Shown piece by piece: positions 1 to 8,534 of a stretch of DNA of 64,000 nucleotides. This DNA is from CALCKU01 sp964607445 (GTDB lineage Bacteria; Pseudomonadota; Alphaproteobacteria; Caulobacterales; Maricaulaceae), in assembly GCA_964607445.1 (NCBI GenBank), contig CAZSKN010000004.1:1-64000 (forward strand). Direction: 5' to 3'. Below the pieces are notes generated by a model. The model had not been told where the DNA came from and searched no databases. It worked only from the letters and a program-made list of their open reading frames with translations. The translations under genes were made by a program, and so were the position numbers. Position 1 is the first letter of the stretch. Each line of letters begins with the position of its first letter.

Positions 1-1401
1 CACGCTCACGTCAGAGCCCGGCTCGCCCATGCCAGATACAGACAGGGTACCGTCAGGATTTTCTGAAACCTCTGTGGTCGGAGCCTCTGGCGCAAGTGTA
101 TCAACAAAAGGTTCTGTAACGGGGTCAGAGGATAAATCAGAAGCGTCAGTTTCACCTCTGGAAATTTCTGACGCATTACCGGAATCATCGGTTTGAACGC
201 CAGTAACATCGCCTGTTGTTTGCGGCAATGTTGACGTAACCGGTCCAAAATTACCATCGGCGTCAACTGTCGTCGTAGCTGTGCTCCCGTCAGGGAAGGT
301 GATCGTAGTCGTAAGACCCGGTGTTCCCATACCGCTTACAGACAATGTGCCGTCAGCATTAGAAACCAAGCTGCTCAATATCGGTGCGTCAGGGGCTTCA
401 GCTACAACGGTTTCCATAAATGTTGCAACAGCAGGTTCAGAGACATTACCGGCCGCGTCCATTTGCGTCGTTAGGACATCACCCGAGGTCTGCATATTAT
501 CAGACGTAACAGGACCGAAATTACCCTCAGAATCAACGGGGGTTATTGTTGTCGTCCCATCCGGGAAAGTCACCGTCGCTGTCGACCCCGGTTCAGCTGT
601 ACCCGAAACCGTTAACGTCCCATCGTCATTAACAACAACATCTGAAACCGGAGCTGCGGCAGCTGTATTATCAGTATAGGTTTGAACAACGGGTTCGGAA
701 ATATTTCCAGACTCATCTTGTTGAGTCGCGGTAACATCACCTGAATTTTGAACTGTTTCTGAAACTACAGGTCCAAAATTGCCATTAGCATCAACAGCTG
801 CACTAACAACGCTACCATCGGGAAAGGTGATCGTGGCTGTAGACCCGGGTTCGGCTGTGCCTGATACAGATAAGGTACCATCTGTGTTCACAGTTACATT
901 AGCCGTTGGCGCTTGTACGGAAACGGGGTCTGGTATAACGGCGCTAGCGATTGCAATATCTTCAGACCCGCCCGATAATAATGCCCCCCCCAGAGCTGCG
1001 GCGCCCGCGAGTGTACCGGCGATACTAATAGGTGAGAAAAGCGCTGTGGCCTCGGCTTCACGGAAAATAATTTCTGGGGTAAATTCAAGGTCAATAGGGG
1101 AAAGGGTAGTGTCTAAATGAGAAAGATCAACACGCGCGATTTCATCAGTGTCACTTAGGAAAAGGCGATTACTCGAACCATCCTGAAATTCATTAAAAAA
1201 GTTCTTAAGAACAATAATTTCACCATTTTCAAGAGTCAGGATCAAATCTGACCCCTCTCTCACCATGGCCTGAACGTCAGCCTCAGAGAGATTGAGCGAA
1301 ATATCAATCGCAGACGTGTTTGGAATTAAAACATCCTGTACATCAAGCTCGATGGATTCAGCTGCAGAGTTTTGAAATGCTATTTTTGCGTGGGTAGTCA
1401 T
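1..1401 (-). CDS. BapA-type surface adhesin with Ig-like repeats, N-terminal 467 residues (cut by window edge)
   Basis: An uninterrupted minus-strand frame runs from an ATG at 1401 to the left edge with no stop. It begins MTTHAKIAFQ. Residues about 25-65 contain the pattern SDLILTLENGEIIVLKNFF, typical of the BapA/Bap prefix domain. A glycine/alanine-rich stretch (about residues 128-142) could be a membrane-passing or linker segment. After residue about 160 come at least four repeats of roughly 85-100 residues, each with a GTLSVSGTAEPGS-like core and a TFPDGS motif, which are bacterial Ig-like (Big_6-type) domains. Proteins of this plan are very large, type-I-secreted and act in biofilm adhesion. 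That role is inferred here, since the C-terminus and secretion genes lie outside. A weak SD (GGTGA) precedes the start. The opposite-strand frames in this stretch are shadows of the repeats. Confidence 0.85.
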   Translation of the reverse strand, partial: MTTHAKIAFQNSAAESIELDVQDVLIPNTSAIDISLNLSEADVQAMVREGSDLILTLENGEIIVLKNFFNEFQDGSSNRLFLSDTDEIARVDLSHLDTTLSPIDLEFTPEIIFREAEATALFSPISIAGTLAGAAALGGALLSGGSEDIAIASAVIPDPVSVQAPTANVTVNTDGTLSVSGTAEPGSTATITFPDGSVVSAAVDANGNFGPVVSETVQNSGDVTATQQDESGNISEPVVQTYTDNTAAAAPVSDVVVNDDGTLTVSGTAEPGSTATVTFPDGTTTITPVDSEGNFGPVTSDNMQTSGDVLTTQMDAAGNVSEPAVATFMETVVAEAPDAPILSSLVSNADGTLSVSGMGTPGLTTTITFPDGSTATTTVDADGNFGPVTSTLPQTTGDVTGVQTDDSGNASEISRGETDASDLSSDPVTEPFVDTLAPEAPTTEVSENPDGTLSVSGMGEPGSDVSV

Positions 1402-2076
1402 TTTTATTCACCATAACCTAGTAGATATTATTTCTAGCCCCACGGCTTGATAACATAAGGTTGTAAAATAAAGGTTATTATGGTGTTAGGTTGATATTAA
1501 GCTTGTTTCCAAATCTCTTGTTAAAACTTGTCCTTTCATCGGTAAATTTTATACGCTTTATAGTGGTATTTAATGTAATTATAAATTTAAAAGTGTTTAT
1601 TAGCTTAAAAAACAGTGAATACTCTGCATTTTACTTAATAAATTCTGAATAGCCATCATAAACCCTTATTCGCCATTGGCGGAAAAATTTAATATCTGAC
1701 ACGCCATCTGCGAAATAAATATCAGATTTTTACCTCATCTTACGTCCAACAAAAACCGGCAATTCAATCTTAATAAATATTTTTACAACCTTAAACTTAA
1801 ATGTTCATTTGATGACTCAATATTGCCTTGCGAACATTTCAAACTCATTTATAGACATTGTCAAAGACTTAACAGGAAAGTCGTGAGAGCTGAGTTAATC
1901 AATCCTACAAGGATGGAATAACCAGCTGGGGCATCTGACCCTAAACGGCCAAAATTACAGGGCCTAAACGTACAATTTTCCTAAAAGCACATGTATCAAT
2001 TCGCTGAGGCAAAGCCTAAGACTTGATTGCAAAGCGATTTAGACATTTACAATTTTGCAAACGGCAGGAGACAGTC
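1402..2076. other. Divergent intergenic region, AT-rich, with three small hairpins before gap
   Basis: This 675-base stretch lies between the divergently transcribed adhesin and gap genes and must hold both promoters. It is strongly AT-rich up to about 1860 and shows no credible gene. Close to gap, three short inverted repeats follow each other: ATCCT/AGGAT at 1902-1914, GGG/CCC at 1928-1941 and GGCC/GGCC at 1947-1964. They could be a structured 5-prime leader of the gap transcript, but I do not recognise a known riboswitch class. Confidence 0.4.
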
Positions 2077-3093
2077 ATGAAAACAAGATTAGCCATTAAC
2101 GGGTTTGGGCGCATTGGCCGTATGGTTTTACGCGCTTTGATCGAAAATCCGCGCGATGACATGCAGCTTGTCGCCATTAATGACTTAGGAAAGGCGCAAC
2201 ACCTCGCGCATTTGTTAAAATATGACAGTGTACACGGAAACTTCCCTGGCACTATCGAGGCCACAGAAACATCAATCACAGTGAATGGTCACAAAATTGA
2301 TGTTATCTCTGAACGTAGTCCAAAAAATTTGCCTTGGCGGTCATATGACATTGATATCGTTATGGAATGCACGGGTTTTTTTCTAACCCAAGAGCTCTGC
2401 CAAGACCATATTTCAGCTGGGGCCAAACGTGTCCTTATGTCTGCCCCTTCAAAGGATAAGACCAAAACCATTGTTTATGGCATAAATGAAGACCGGATTG
2501 ACGCCGATGATGTTTTCATTTCGAATGCATCTTGTACAACAAATGCTTTGGCCCCCCTCGCCCATATACTCCATGAAAATTACGGCATAGTCAGCGGTAT
2601 CATGACAACCGTTCACGCCTATACAGGTGATCAACCCACGCATGACTCCATGCATAGAGATCTATATCGCGGACGCGCAGCGGCTTTGTCCATGGTACCG
2701 ACAACAACAGGTGCTGCAAAAGCCATTGGACGTGTCCTACCCGAATTGGCAGGGAAACTAGAGGGCGTCGCTGTTCGCGTGCCTGTGGCCAATGTTTCCA
2801 TGGTCGACTTGACTATACTCACTCAGACGCCTGTCACTGCAGACGGCGTTCGCGAAGTATTCAAGGCTGAAAGTCAAGGTCGATTAAACGGCATTCTCGG
2901 CTATATTGACGAAAAACTTGTGTCTTCCGATCTCAATCACACGTCCGCATCTTCTAGCTTTGTTGCCGATCAAGTTTACGTTAATAATAAGACACTCTTA
3001 CGCGTCTTGGCGTGGTATGATAATGAATGGGCGTTTTCTAACCGAATGCTAGATACAGCTTCTGTTATGGCAAAACTTTTACCGGCTAGGTAA
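2077..3093 (+). CDS. gap: Type I glyceraldehyde-3-phosphate dehydrogenase
   Basis: Cytoplasmic glycolytic/gluconeogenic enzyme that converts glyceraldehyde 3-phosphate, phosphate and NAD to 1,3-bisphosphoglycerate. The 338-residue product has the N-terminal Rossmann motif NGFGRIGR and an AIND segment whose Asp favours NAD. The catalytic box SNASCTTN places the nucleophile at Cys153, with the partner His180 in TTVHAYTGDQ. The C-terminal WYDNEW motif is also present. Length and motifs are normal for the family. The frame is open upstream to 2023, but ATG 2077 has a good SD (AGGAG) six or seven bases before it and gives the usual MKTRLAINGFG start. It is followed after 77 bases by the PEP-carboxylase-like gene on the same strand, so the two may be cotranscribed. 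Confidence 0.97.
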   Translation: MKTRLAINGFGRIGRMVLRALIENPRDDMQLVAINDLGKAQHLAHLLKYDSVHGNFPGTIEATETSITVNGHKIDVISERSPKNLPWRSYDIDIVMECTGFFLTQELCQDHISAGAKRVLMSAPSKDKTKTIVYGINEDRIDADDVFISNASCTTNALAPLAHILHENYGIVSGIMTTVHAYTGDQPTHDSMHRDLYRGRAAALSMVPTTTGAAKAIGRVLPELAGKLEGVAVRVPVANVSMVDLTILTQTPVTADGVREVFKAESQGRLNGILGYIDEKLVSSDLNHTSASSSFVADQVYVNNKTLLRVLAWYDNEWAFSNRMLDTASVMAKLLPAR

Positions 3094-3170
3094 AACGTTA
3101 AACCCGCAGTGCCCCCGCGACGGATTTAACTAAAACCACGCCTTGTTACTGGATAATATTGGAGCCTAAA

Positions 3171-6023
3171 GTGGCACGTAAACAATCGGCTGAAAACATA
3201 TTTCAACGCTTACATTTACAACTTGGCGAGCACGAACACCGCAAAACCAGCGACCCGCAAGCTAACCCCATTAAATTGCTAGCCTATGATGTATCAAAGG
3301 ACGTCGAAGGACGTCACACTGCTTTCCGTGACATTGAATCTATCGTTAAATCCATTTCCGATAATACGGCCATAGACCGTGCCAATAGACTTAAGCTCCG
3401 GGCTGGAGTAACCTCAAAACGAAACTTGGACAGCGCGATAAAAAACCTCGCAAAAACCAAGGCAAAACTAGGCTTCAAGGCCTTTAAAGCCTGGGTAGAA
3501 CATCCCGGACACGGCATTGTTTTCACCGCACATCCAACCTTTTCTCTTTCTCGTGATATCAGGCAATGTCTGGGAGATATTGCCTCCAAAACTGACGGAG
3601 CAGATTCGGCCGATATTGAACATCTTAAGACCCTCCCCTATTTACCCAAGCGCGCGCCCACCTTGAAAGAAGAACACGAAGACACTCAGAATGCGATTGA
3701 AAACCTCCAACATGCTATGCGCGATATTGATCGCAAGGTTTTAGAAGTTGCCAAATCTGAATTTCCACAAAAATGGACGACGCTGACACCGGCTCTCATC
3801 CGTGTTTATAGCTGGGTAGGATATGATATCGACGGACGCACAGACATTACATGGGGTGACGCCATCCGCTTGCGTCTTTTGGAAAAATCAGGTCAATTAG
3901 AAAGATATCTGAGATCCGCAAAACGCATACAGACATCCAAAGCCTTTGAGCCTAAAGGACACGCCGCCATATCGCGCCTTGTTAAGCGTTTATCCGATGC
4001 GCATGAGAGTGCCCTTCGCGATCTTGAGCTTTTTAATACTGATTTGACAAACACGGACAATCTGGTCGCGGCCGCAAATAATTTAACGCGCGGTTCAACA
4101 CGACGGTTCCTAAATTTGAAGCCAGCGATTAAGCACATCGAAATCGCTTTGAAAAACCTATCTTCAGATAAAATAAAAATAGAATTAATTACCCTTAAAG
4201 TGCAAATGCGAACCTTTGGACTAGGCACATCTCGTATTCATTTTCGTCTGAACACGCGCCATGTTGTGTCAGCATTAAAATCGGTCTTTAATATTAAAGA
4301 CGGCGGTGCAGATAATCGTACACTTCTTATGCGCGCCTCGAAACTCACGCATGATGTGAAACCACAATCTGTAAATTTTGCCTCTCTCGCCTTAGAAAAA
4401 TCGACAGCCCATAGGCAAATGATTTTAACGGCCCAAATTCATAAATATATTGATGACGAGACCCCGATACGTTTTCTTATTGCCGAATGCGAAGACAGTC
4501 TTGTCCCGCTGGGCATGCTCTATCTCGCGCGGCTTTACGGGGTAGACAAACATCTTGATATCTCACCTCTTTTTGAAACCGCCGACGCTTTGAATAATGG
4601 CGGGCGAATCATTGATAAAATGATATCGAACCCCGTCTACCGTCAATATATAGAAGCGCGCGGGCATTTTGCCATCCAGACCGGATTTTCCGATGCGGGA
4701 CGCTTTATGGGGCAAATTCCGGCAACCTTGGCGATTGAACGCCTGCACTCTCATTTCGCCAGCGTCATGCATAAACACAAAGTCAAAAACGTCACCTCGA
4801 TTGTCTTTAACACACACGGCGAAGGGCTAGGGCGCGGCGGACATCCCGGTACAATGGCAGAGCGCCTTGACTATGTCATGAGCCCGTGGGCCATGCACCA
4901 GTTTGAAAAACGGAGTTTAAAGCTCACACATGAAACCAGTTTTCAAGGCGGGGACGGGTTTCTATGGTTCCAAACCGAAACTTTAGCACGCGCGAGTTTA
5001 AACGCGATTATTTTATCGCGCTATGCGGATCGGTCGACAGCTCAAGATGACATGTTCTATACTGAAAATGATTTTACATGGGACATTTTCAGAACGCTAA
5101 CGTCCGAACAAGAAAGCCTTTACGCAGATCCGAATTATGTCAATGTCTTAGGGGGGTTTGGGCAAAACCTTCTAATCCCGACGGGGTCGCGGGCGGCAAA
5201 ACGAGCAAAAAAACAATCGGGGGCCGACATGTTTGATCCCCGACAACTCCGCGCCATTCCGCATAATGCGATTTTACAACAATTTGGTTGCCCCGCGAAT
5301 ATTTTCTACGGGCTAGGTCGCGCGGCCATGATCGATACGGAGAAGTTTTCCAGCTTATTACGGACATCGGACCGGGCACGCTCAATATTTTCACTCGCTA
5401 TCACCTCTATGCAGCGCACGAATTTGTCTATTTTAACAGCCTATGGCCGAATATTTGACCCCGGCTTCTGGGTCAGCCGCGCACTCTCGGGCAATGAAGT
5501 CTATCTCGCTGATAACAGCATCGAAATCGCCAATACTCTAACTGATTTCTCTTGGCGCTCACAAATCATGGACTTAGCGAACCGTTTACGGATTGATCTT
5601 TACGATAGTATGGGTTTCTTTGAGAGAGACGGCGGGCTGGATGGACGAGATTTGAATTTCAAAAATGATGATAATTTAAAAATTCTGCATGCCTTACGCG
5701 TCGCCGTCATTATGAAGATGATGATTATTGCCACTGAACTTCCAGCTATTGGTGAAGATCCGACCTCACGACTGAACATCCTTAAAAAACTACAAACCTT
5801 TCAGATTGATTCCATAATTTCGGACTTACAAATAAAATATCCAAGCCAAAGCAAAACCTTGGACTGGGTATCAGAATTACAAGAAAAAACGGATGCAGCA
5901 AATAGCCGAACCGGCGGCTTCATTCATATCTCCGAAACGATAATCAAGCCCTTACGGCGAGGCTCAGAACTCGTCCGACAAATCACGATTGCTATAACCC
6001 ATCAATATGACGCCTTTGGTTAA
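3171..6023 (+). CDS. Divergent phosphoenolpyruvate carboxylase family protein
   Basis: A 950-residue protein of PEP-carboxylase length. PEP carboxylase makes oxaloacetate from PEP and bicarbonate to refill the TCA cycle. Recognisable family landmarks, in order, are AHPT with His121, a SDAGRFMG segment (residues 507-514), the loop HGEGLGRGG (549-557), TGSRAAKR with Arg674, and LRAIPHN. Several positions that are catalytic in the E. coli enzyme look changed: the RQES arginine is Leu408, the SDSxKD lysine is Arg511, the first arginine of the HGRGG loop is Glu551, and that loop is two residues shorter. The usual C-terminal NTG is replaced by AFG. It may be a highly divergent enzyme, one with altered chemistry, or inactive. 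GTG 3171 is chosen because GGAG sits six bases upstream; a TTG at 3159 is also in frame but lacks an SD. Confidence 0.75.
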   Translation: MARKQSAENIFQRLHLQLGEHEHRKTSDPQANPIKLLAYDVSKDVEGRHTAFRDIESIVKSISDNTAIDRANRLKLRAGVTSKRNLDSAIKNLAKTKAKLGFKAFKAWVEHPGHGIVFTAHPTFSLSRDIRQCLGDIASKTDGADSADIEHLKTLPYLPKRAPTLKEEHEDTQNAIENLQHAMRDIDRKVLEVAKSEFPQKWTTLTPALIRVYSWVGYDIDGRTDITWGDAIRLRLLEKSGQLERYLRSAKRIQTSKAFEPKGHAAISRLVKRLSDAHESALRDLELFNTDLTNTDNLVAAANNLTRGSTRRFLNLKPAIKHIEIALKNLSSDKIKIELITLKVQMRTFGLGTSRIHFRLNTRHVVSALKSVFNIKDGGADNRTLLMRASKLTHDVKPQSVNFASLALEKSTAHRQMILTAQIHKYIDDETPIRFLIAECEDSLVPLGMLYLARLYGVDKHLDISPLFETADALNNGGRIIDKMISNPVYRQYIEARGHFAIQTGFSDAGRFMGQIPATLAIERLHSHFASVMHKHKVKNVTSIVFNTHGEGLGRGGHPGTMAERLDYVMSPWAMHQFEKRSLKLTHETSFQGGDGFLWFQTETLARASLNAIILSRYADRSTAQDDMFYTENDFTWDIFRTLTSEQESLYADPNYVNVLGGFGQNLLIPTGSRAAKRAKKQSGADMFDPRQLRAIPHNAILQQFGCPANIFYGLGRAAMIDTEKFSSLLRTSDRARSIFSLAITSMQRTNLSILTAYGRIFDPGFWVSRALSGNEVYLADNSIEIANTLTDFSWRSQIMDLANRLRIDLYDSMGFFERDGGLDGRDLNFKNDDNLKILHALRVAVIMKMMIIATELPAIGEDPTSRLNILKKLQTFQIDSIISDLQIKYPSQSKTLDWVSELQEKTDAANSRTGGFIHISETIIKPLRRGSELVRQITIAITHQYDAFG

Positions 6024-6099
6024 GGGTTCCGGCCATAGAGCTATGCAAAGCTGACGTGAGCGGAGTTGAAAGACGACGTCAGTACTCGGATGAACCTGA

Positions 6100-6255
6100 T
6101 AGGCTGGGATGGGCATGGTAGGCTGGGGTTTTCACGCCCTGTTATCTGACCTTCGGGTCGAATCAAACAGAGGATCGGCACGGATAGCGCGTGAAAGTGC
6201 CAATATTGTACTTTATTTGCTCTCTGTCTCTTGACGCTATGCCCACCCAACCCTA
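6100..6255. repeat. MITE-like element with imperfect terminal inverted repeats
   Basis: The left end TAGGCTGGGATGGGCAT (6100-6116) and the right end ATGCCCACCCAACCCTA (6239-6255) are inverted copies matching at 14 of 17 positions. Nested inside are TTTCACGC/GCGTGAAA (6130-6137 and 6189-6196), CTGTT/AACAG, and a GACC-TTCG-GGTC tetraloop hairpin at 6148-6159, so the whole segment can fold into a long hairpin. The GTAGGGTGGGCA-like termini resemble dispersed hairpin repeats seen in many bacterial genomes. No transposase is encoded and no clear target duplication was found. Whether other copies exist in the genome is unknown. Confidence 0.5.
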
Positions 6256-6258
6256 CAT
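6230..6258 (+). promoter_or_regulatory. Candidate sigma-32 heat-shock promoter of groESL
   Basis: CTTGAC at 6230-6235 and CCTACAT at 6252-6258 are separated by 16 bases and match the alphaproteobacterial RpoH consensus. The start site would fall at about 6265, immediately at the CIRCE operator, which is the expected arrangement. The promoter overlaps the right end of the inverted-repeat element, so the match could in part be fortuitous. Confidence 0.5.
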
Positions 6259-6266
6259 GCCCTGTG

Positions 6267-6293
6267 TTAGCACTCGGATCGTCTGAGTGCTAA
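6267..6293 (+). promoter_or_regulatory. CIRCE operator (HrcA binding site)
   Basis: A perfect CIRCE inverted repeat: TTAGCACTC, nine-base spacer, GAGTGCTAA. It lies 34 bases before the groES start codon. HrcA binding here is known to repress groESL in the absence of heat stress. hrcA itself is not in the window. Confidence 0.97.
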
Positions 6294-6327
6294 ATTACAT
6301 AAACCTTTAAATAGAAGAGTTACGACT

Positions 6328-6615
6328 ATGAAATTTCGTCCTCTACATGACCGTGTTGTCGTGGAACGCGTCAAAGAAGATACTAAATCCGCTGGCGGGA
6401 TTATTATCCCTGATACGGCCACTGAAAAGCCCTCTGAGGGTAAAATCGTGGCTGTAGGCCCCGGCATCCGTAATGATGACGGCTCATATAATAAGCTGGA
6501 TGTCAAAAAAGGCGACCGCGTCCTATTTGGAAAATGGGGCGGGACTGAAGTCAAAATTGGCGGCAAAGAGCTACTGATTATGAAAGAATCCGATATTATG
6601 GGCATTATAGGTTAA
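6328..6615 (+). CDS. groES: Co-chaperonin GroES
   Basis: A 95-residue 10-kDa chaperonin, the heptameric lid of the GroEL folding chamber in the cytoplasm. It has the family start MKFRPLHDRVVVER, a mobile loop around residues 17-34 (KSAGGIIIPDTATEKP) and the C-terminal core VLFGKWGGTEVKI. It is the first gene of the groES-groEL operon, 48 bases ahead of groEL, and lies directly downstream of CIRCE and a sigma-32-like promoter, so dual negative (HrcA) and positive (RpoH) heat control is likely. Confidence 0.98.
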   Translation: MKFRPLHDRVVVERVKEDTKSAGGIIIPDTATEKPSEGKIVAVGPGIRNDDGSYNKLDVKKGDRVLFGKWGGTEVKIGGKELLIMKESDIMGIIG

Positions 6616-6663
6616 CCCTCCGCCCTTTTTAATTTGAAATTACCTCTCTAAAGGAGACTTATT

Positions 6664-8307
6664 ATGGCGGCTAAAGACGTCAAATTCGGGACAGATGCCC
6701 GTGCAAAAATGCTAGAAGGCGTGGATATTCTCGCCAATGCAGTTAAAGTTACGCTCGGCCCAAAAGGCCGCAATGTTGTCATCGAAAAATCTTTCGGGGC
6801 TCCACGTACAACCAAAGACGGTGTGTCTGTGGCTAAAGAAATCGAGCTTGAAGACAAGTTCCAGAACCTTGGCGCTATGATGCTACGTGAAGTATCGTCC
6901 AAGACAAATGACAAAGCCGGTGACGGCACGACAACGGCAACGGTTCTTGCCCAAGCTATTGTTCGCGAGGGCTTAAAGCGTGTGGCTGCGGGTATGAATC
7001 CGATGGACCTTAAGCGCGGTATTGATAAAGCCTCATCTGAAATCGCGGGCGATCTTCTGGCCAAAGCCAAGAAAATTTCCAAGTCATCAGAGATCGCGCA
7101 AGTGGGCACAATTTCTGCAAACGGCGAAGCCTCTATTGGCGACATGATCGCGGATGCAATGGGCAAAGTTGGCAATGAAGGTGTAATCACGGTTGAAGAA
7201 GGTAAAACTGCCGAGACCGAGTTGGAAGTCGTTGAGGGCATGCAATTTGACCGCGGCTATCTCTCGCCTTATTTCATTACAGATCCCGAGAAAATGCGGG
7301 TCGAATTGGATGATGCCTATATCCTGCTCAATGAAGGCAAATTGACATCATTACAGCCTATGTTGCCTATCCTTGAATCTGTTGTGCAAAGTGGCAAGCC
7401 CCTTGTCATTATCGCAGAAGATATTGAAGGCGAAGCTTTAGCGACACTTGTGGTCAACAAGCTCCGCGGCGGCTTAAAAATCGCAGCCGTGAAGGCTCCC
7501 GGTTTTGGCGATCGTCGTAAAGCCATGCTCCAAGACATTGCTATACTGACAAATGGTACAGTGATTTCAGAAGACCTCGGTATCAAGCTCGAAAATGTTA
7601 GCCTTAAAGATTTGGGTCGTGCCAAGCACATCCACATTACCAAGGACGATACAGTCATCGTTGACGGATCTGGCAAGAAGAAAGACATCGGCGCACGCGT
7701 CGAACAAATTCGCCAACAGGCCGAAGCCACATCATCTGATTATGATCGTGAAAAGCTCCAAGAACGTCTGGCTAAACTTGCAGGCGGCGTTGCCGTTATC
7801 AAAGTTGGCGGCTCAACCGAAATCGAAGTGAAAGAACGCAAAGACCGTGTTGACGATGCGCTAAACGCAACGCGCGCAGCCGTTGAAGAAGGTATTGTAC
7901 CGGGCGGCGGCACGGCTCTATTGCGCGCCTCTCGCTTTATCAATGTCAAAGGCTTAAATGATGACGAGCAAGCAGGTATCGAAATCGTGAAAGCGGCTCT
8001 GCAATATCCTGTGCGTCAAATCGCAGATAATGCCGGTGTCGAAGGCGCGGTTGTTGTTGGCAATATCTGGTCTGAAAACAAAGCCAATTATGGCTATGAT
8101 GCGCAAAACGACAAATATGTCGATATGGTCAAAGCCGGTATTATCGACCCTGTAAAAGTTGTGCGTACGGCGCTTATGGATGCCGCCTCTGTTGCGGGAC
8201 TTATCCTTACGACAGAAGCCGCTATCGTTGAAGCGCCTAAGAAGGACGCTGGCGCACCTGCTATGCCTGATATGGGCGGCATGGGCGGTATGGGCGGCAT
8301 GATGTAG
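6664..8307 (+). CDS. groEL: Chaperonin GroEL
   Basis: A 547-residue 60-kDa chaperonin that forms the double-ring ATP-driven folding chamber with GroES. It has the start MAAKDVKFG, the nucleotide-binding segment VTLGPKGRNVV and the GDGTTTATVLAQ motif, and ends in the Gly-Gly-Met tail typical of the family. The start has a strong SD (AAGGAG) seven bases upstream. Length and sequence are normal. It is second in the operon and is followed by a hairpin (8347-8374) and an intrinsic terminator (8396-8421). Confidence 0.99.
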   Translation: MAAKDVKFGTDARAKMLEGVDILANAVKVTLGPKGRNVVIEKSFGAPRTTKDGVSVAKEIELEDKFQNLGAMMLREVSSKTNDKAGDGTTTATVLAQAIVREGLKRVAAGMNPMDLKRGIDKASSEIAGDLLAKAKKISKSSEIAQVGTISANGEASIGDMIADAMGKVGNEGVITVEEGKTAETELEVVEGMQFDRGYLSPYFITDPEKMRVELDDAYILLNEGKLTSLQPMLPILESVVQSGKPLVIIAEDIEGEALATLVVNKLRGGLKIAAVKAPGFGDRRKAMLQDIAILTNGTVISEDLGIKLENVSLKDLGRAKHIHITKDDTVIVDGSGKKKDIGARVEQIRQQAEATSSDYDREKLQERLAKLAGGVAVIKVGGSTEIEVKERKDRVDDALNATRAAVEEGIVPGGGTALLRASRFINVKGLNDDEQAGIEIVKAALQYPVRQIADNAGVEGAVVVGNIWSENKANYGYDAQNDKYVDMVKAGIIDPVKVVRTALMDAASVAGLILTTEAAIVEAPKKDAGAPAMPDMGGMGGMGGMM

Positions 8308-8346
8308 CCAAACGGCTCCGATAGGCCCTAAAGCCTTTTGACAAGA

Positions 8347-8374
8347 CCTGTCACACTTTCGGGTTAGTGACAGG
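8347..8374 (+). other. Hairpin downstream of groEL
   Basis: A perfect 8-bp inverted repeat CCTGTCAC/GTGACAGG with a 12-base loop, without a T-run. It lies between the groEL stop and the true terminator and could protect the 3-prime end of the groESL mRNA. Confidence 0.5.
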
Positions 8375-8395
8375 ACTTACAAAAGCCTCGCATTC

Positions 8396-8421
8396 AAACC
8401 GTCCTTCGGGACGGTTTTTTT
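8396..8421 (+). terminator. Intrinsic terminator of groESL
   Basis: Stem AAACCGTCC with tetraloop TTCG and GGACGGTTT, running into seven or more T residues. This is a textbook rho-independent terminator for the plus-strand operon. Confidence 0.92.
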
Positions 8422-8474
8422 GTGGGTTCGCAAATGCAAAAGAAATGATATAGGCCGAAATGAGTAAAAGCTAT

Positions 8475-8503
8475 AAAAAACCCCCGGCTATAATCCGAGG
8501 GTT
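8475..8503 (-). terminator. Intrinsic terminator of the RTX gene
   Basis: Read on the minus strand: AACCCTCGG, a seven-base loop, CCGGGGGTT followed by a T-run. It lies 32 bases beyond the stop of the RTX gene and is oriented to terminate it. Confidence 0.85.
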
Positions 8504-8534
8504 ATGAATTTAATTTTCAAGCCTTTCTACAGGT

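Larger units (their letters stand above)
6024..6327. other. ppc-like to groES intergenic region
   Basis: About 300 bases. It holds a 156-base inverted-repeat element (6100-6255), a small hairpin CTGACGT/ACGTCAG at about 6052-6083, a candidate heat-shock promoter overlapping the right end of the element, and the CIRCE operator just before groES. A minus-strand frame of 69 codons (6041-6250) lies wholly inside the repeat element and is not considered a gene. Confidence 0.6.

Noticed and set aside
281..1120. Two plus-strand frames of 113-132 codons near the left edge
   Set aside because: They are antisense shadows of the Ig-like repeats; the minus-strand frame is continuous, domain-bearing and starts at a BapA-type N-terminus.
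1902..1964. A known riboswitch upstream of gap
   Set aside because: The three hairpins do not match any riboswitch consensus I can recall; left as an unexplained leader.
6041..6250. Minus-strand frame of 69 codons between the ppc-like gene and groES
   Set aside because: It lies entirely within the inverted-repeat element and overlaps the groESL promoter; no SD and no recognisable domain.
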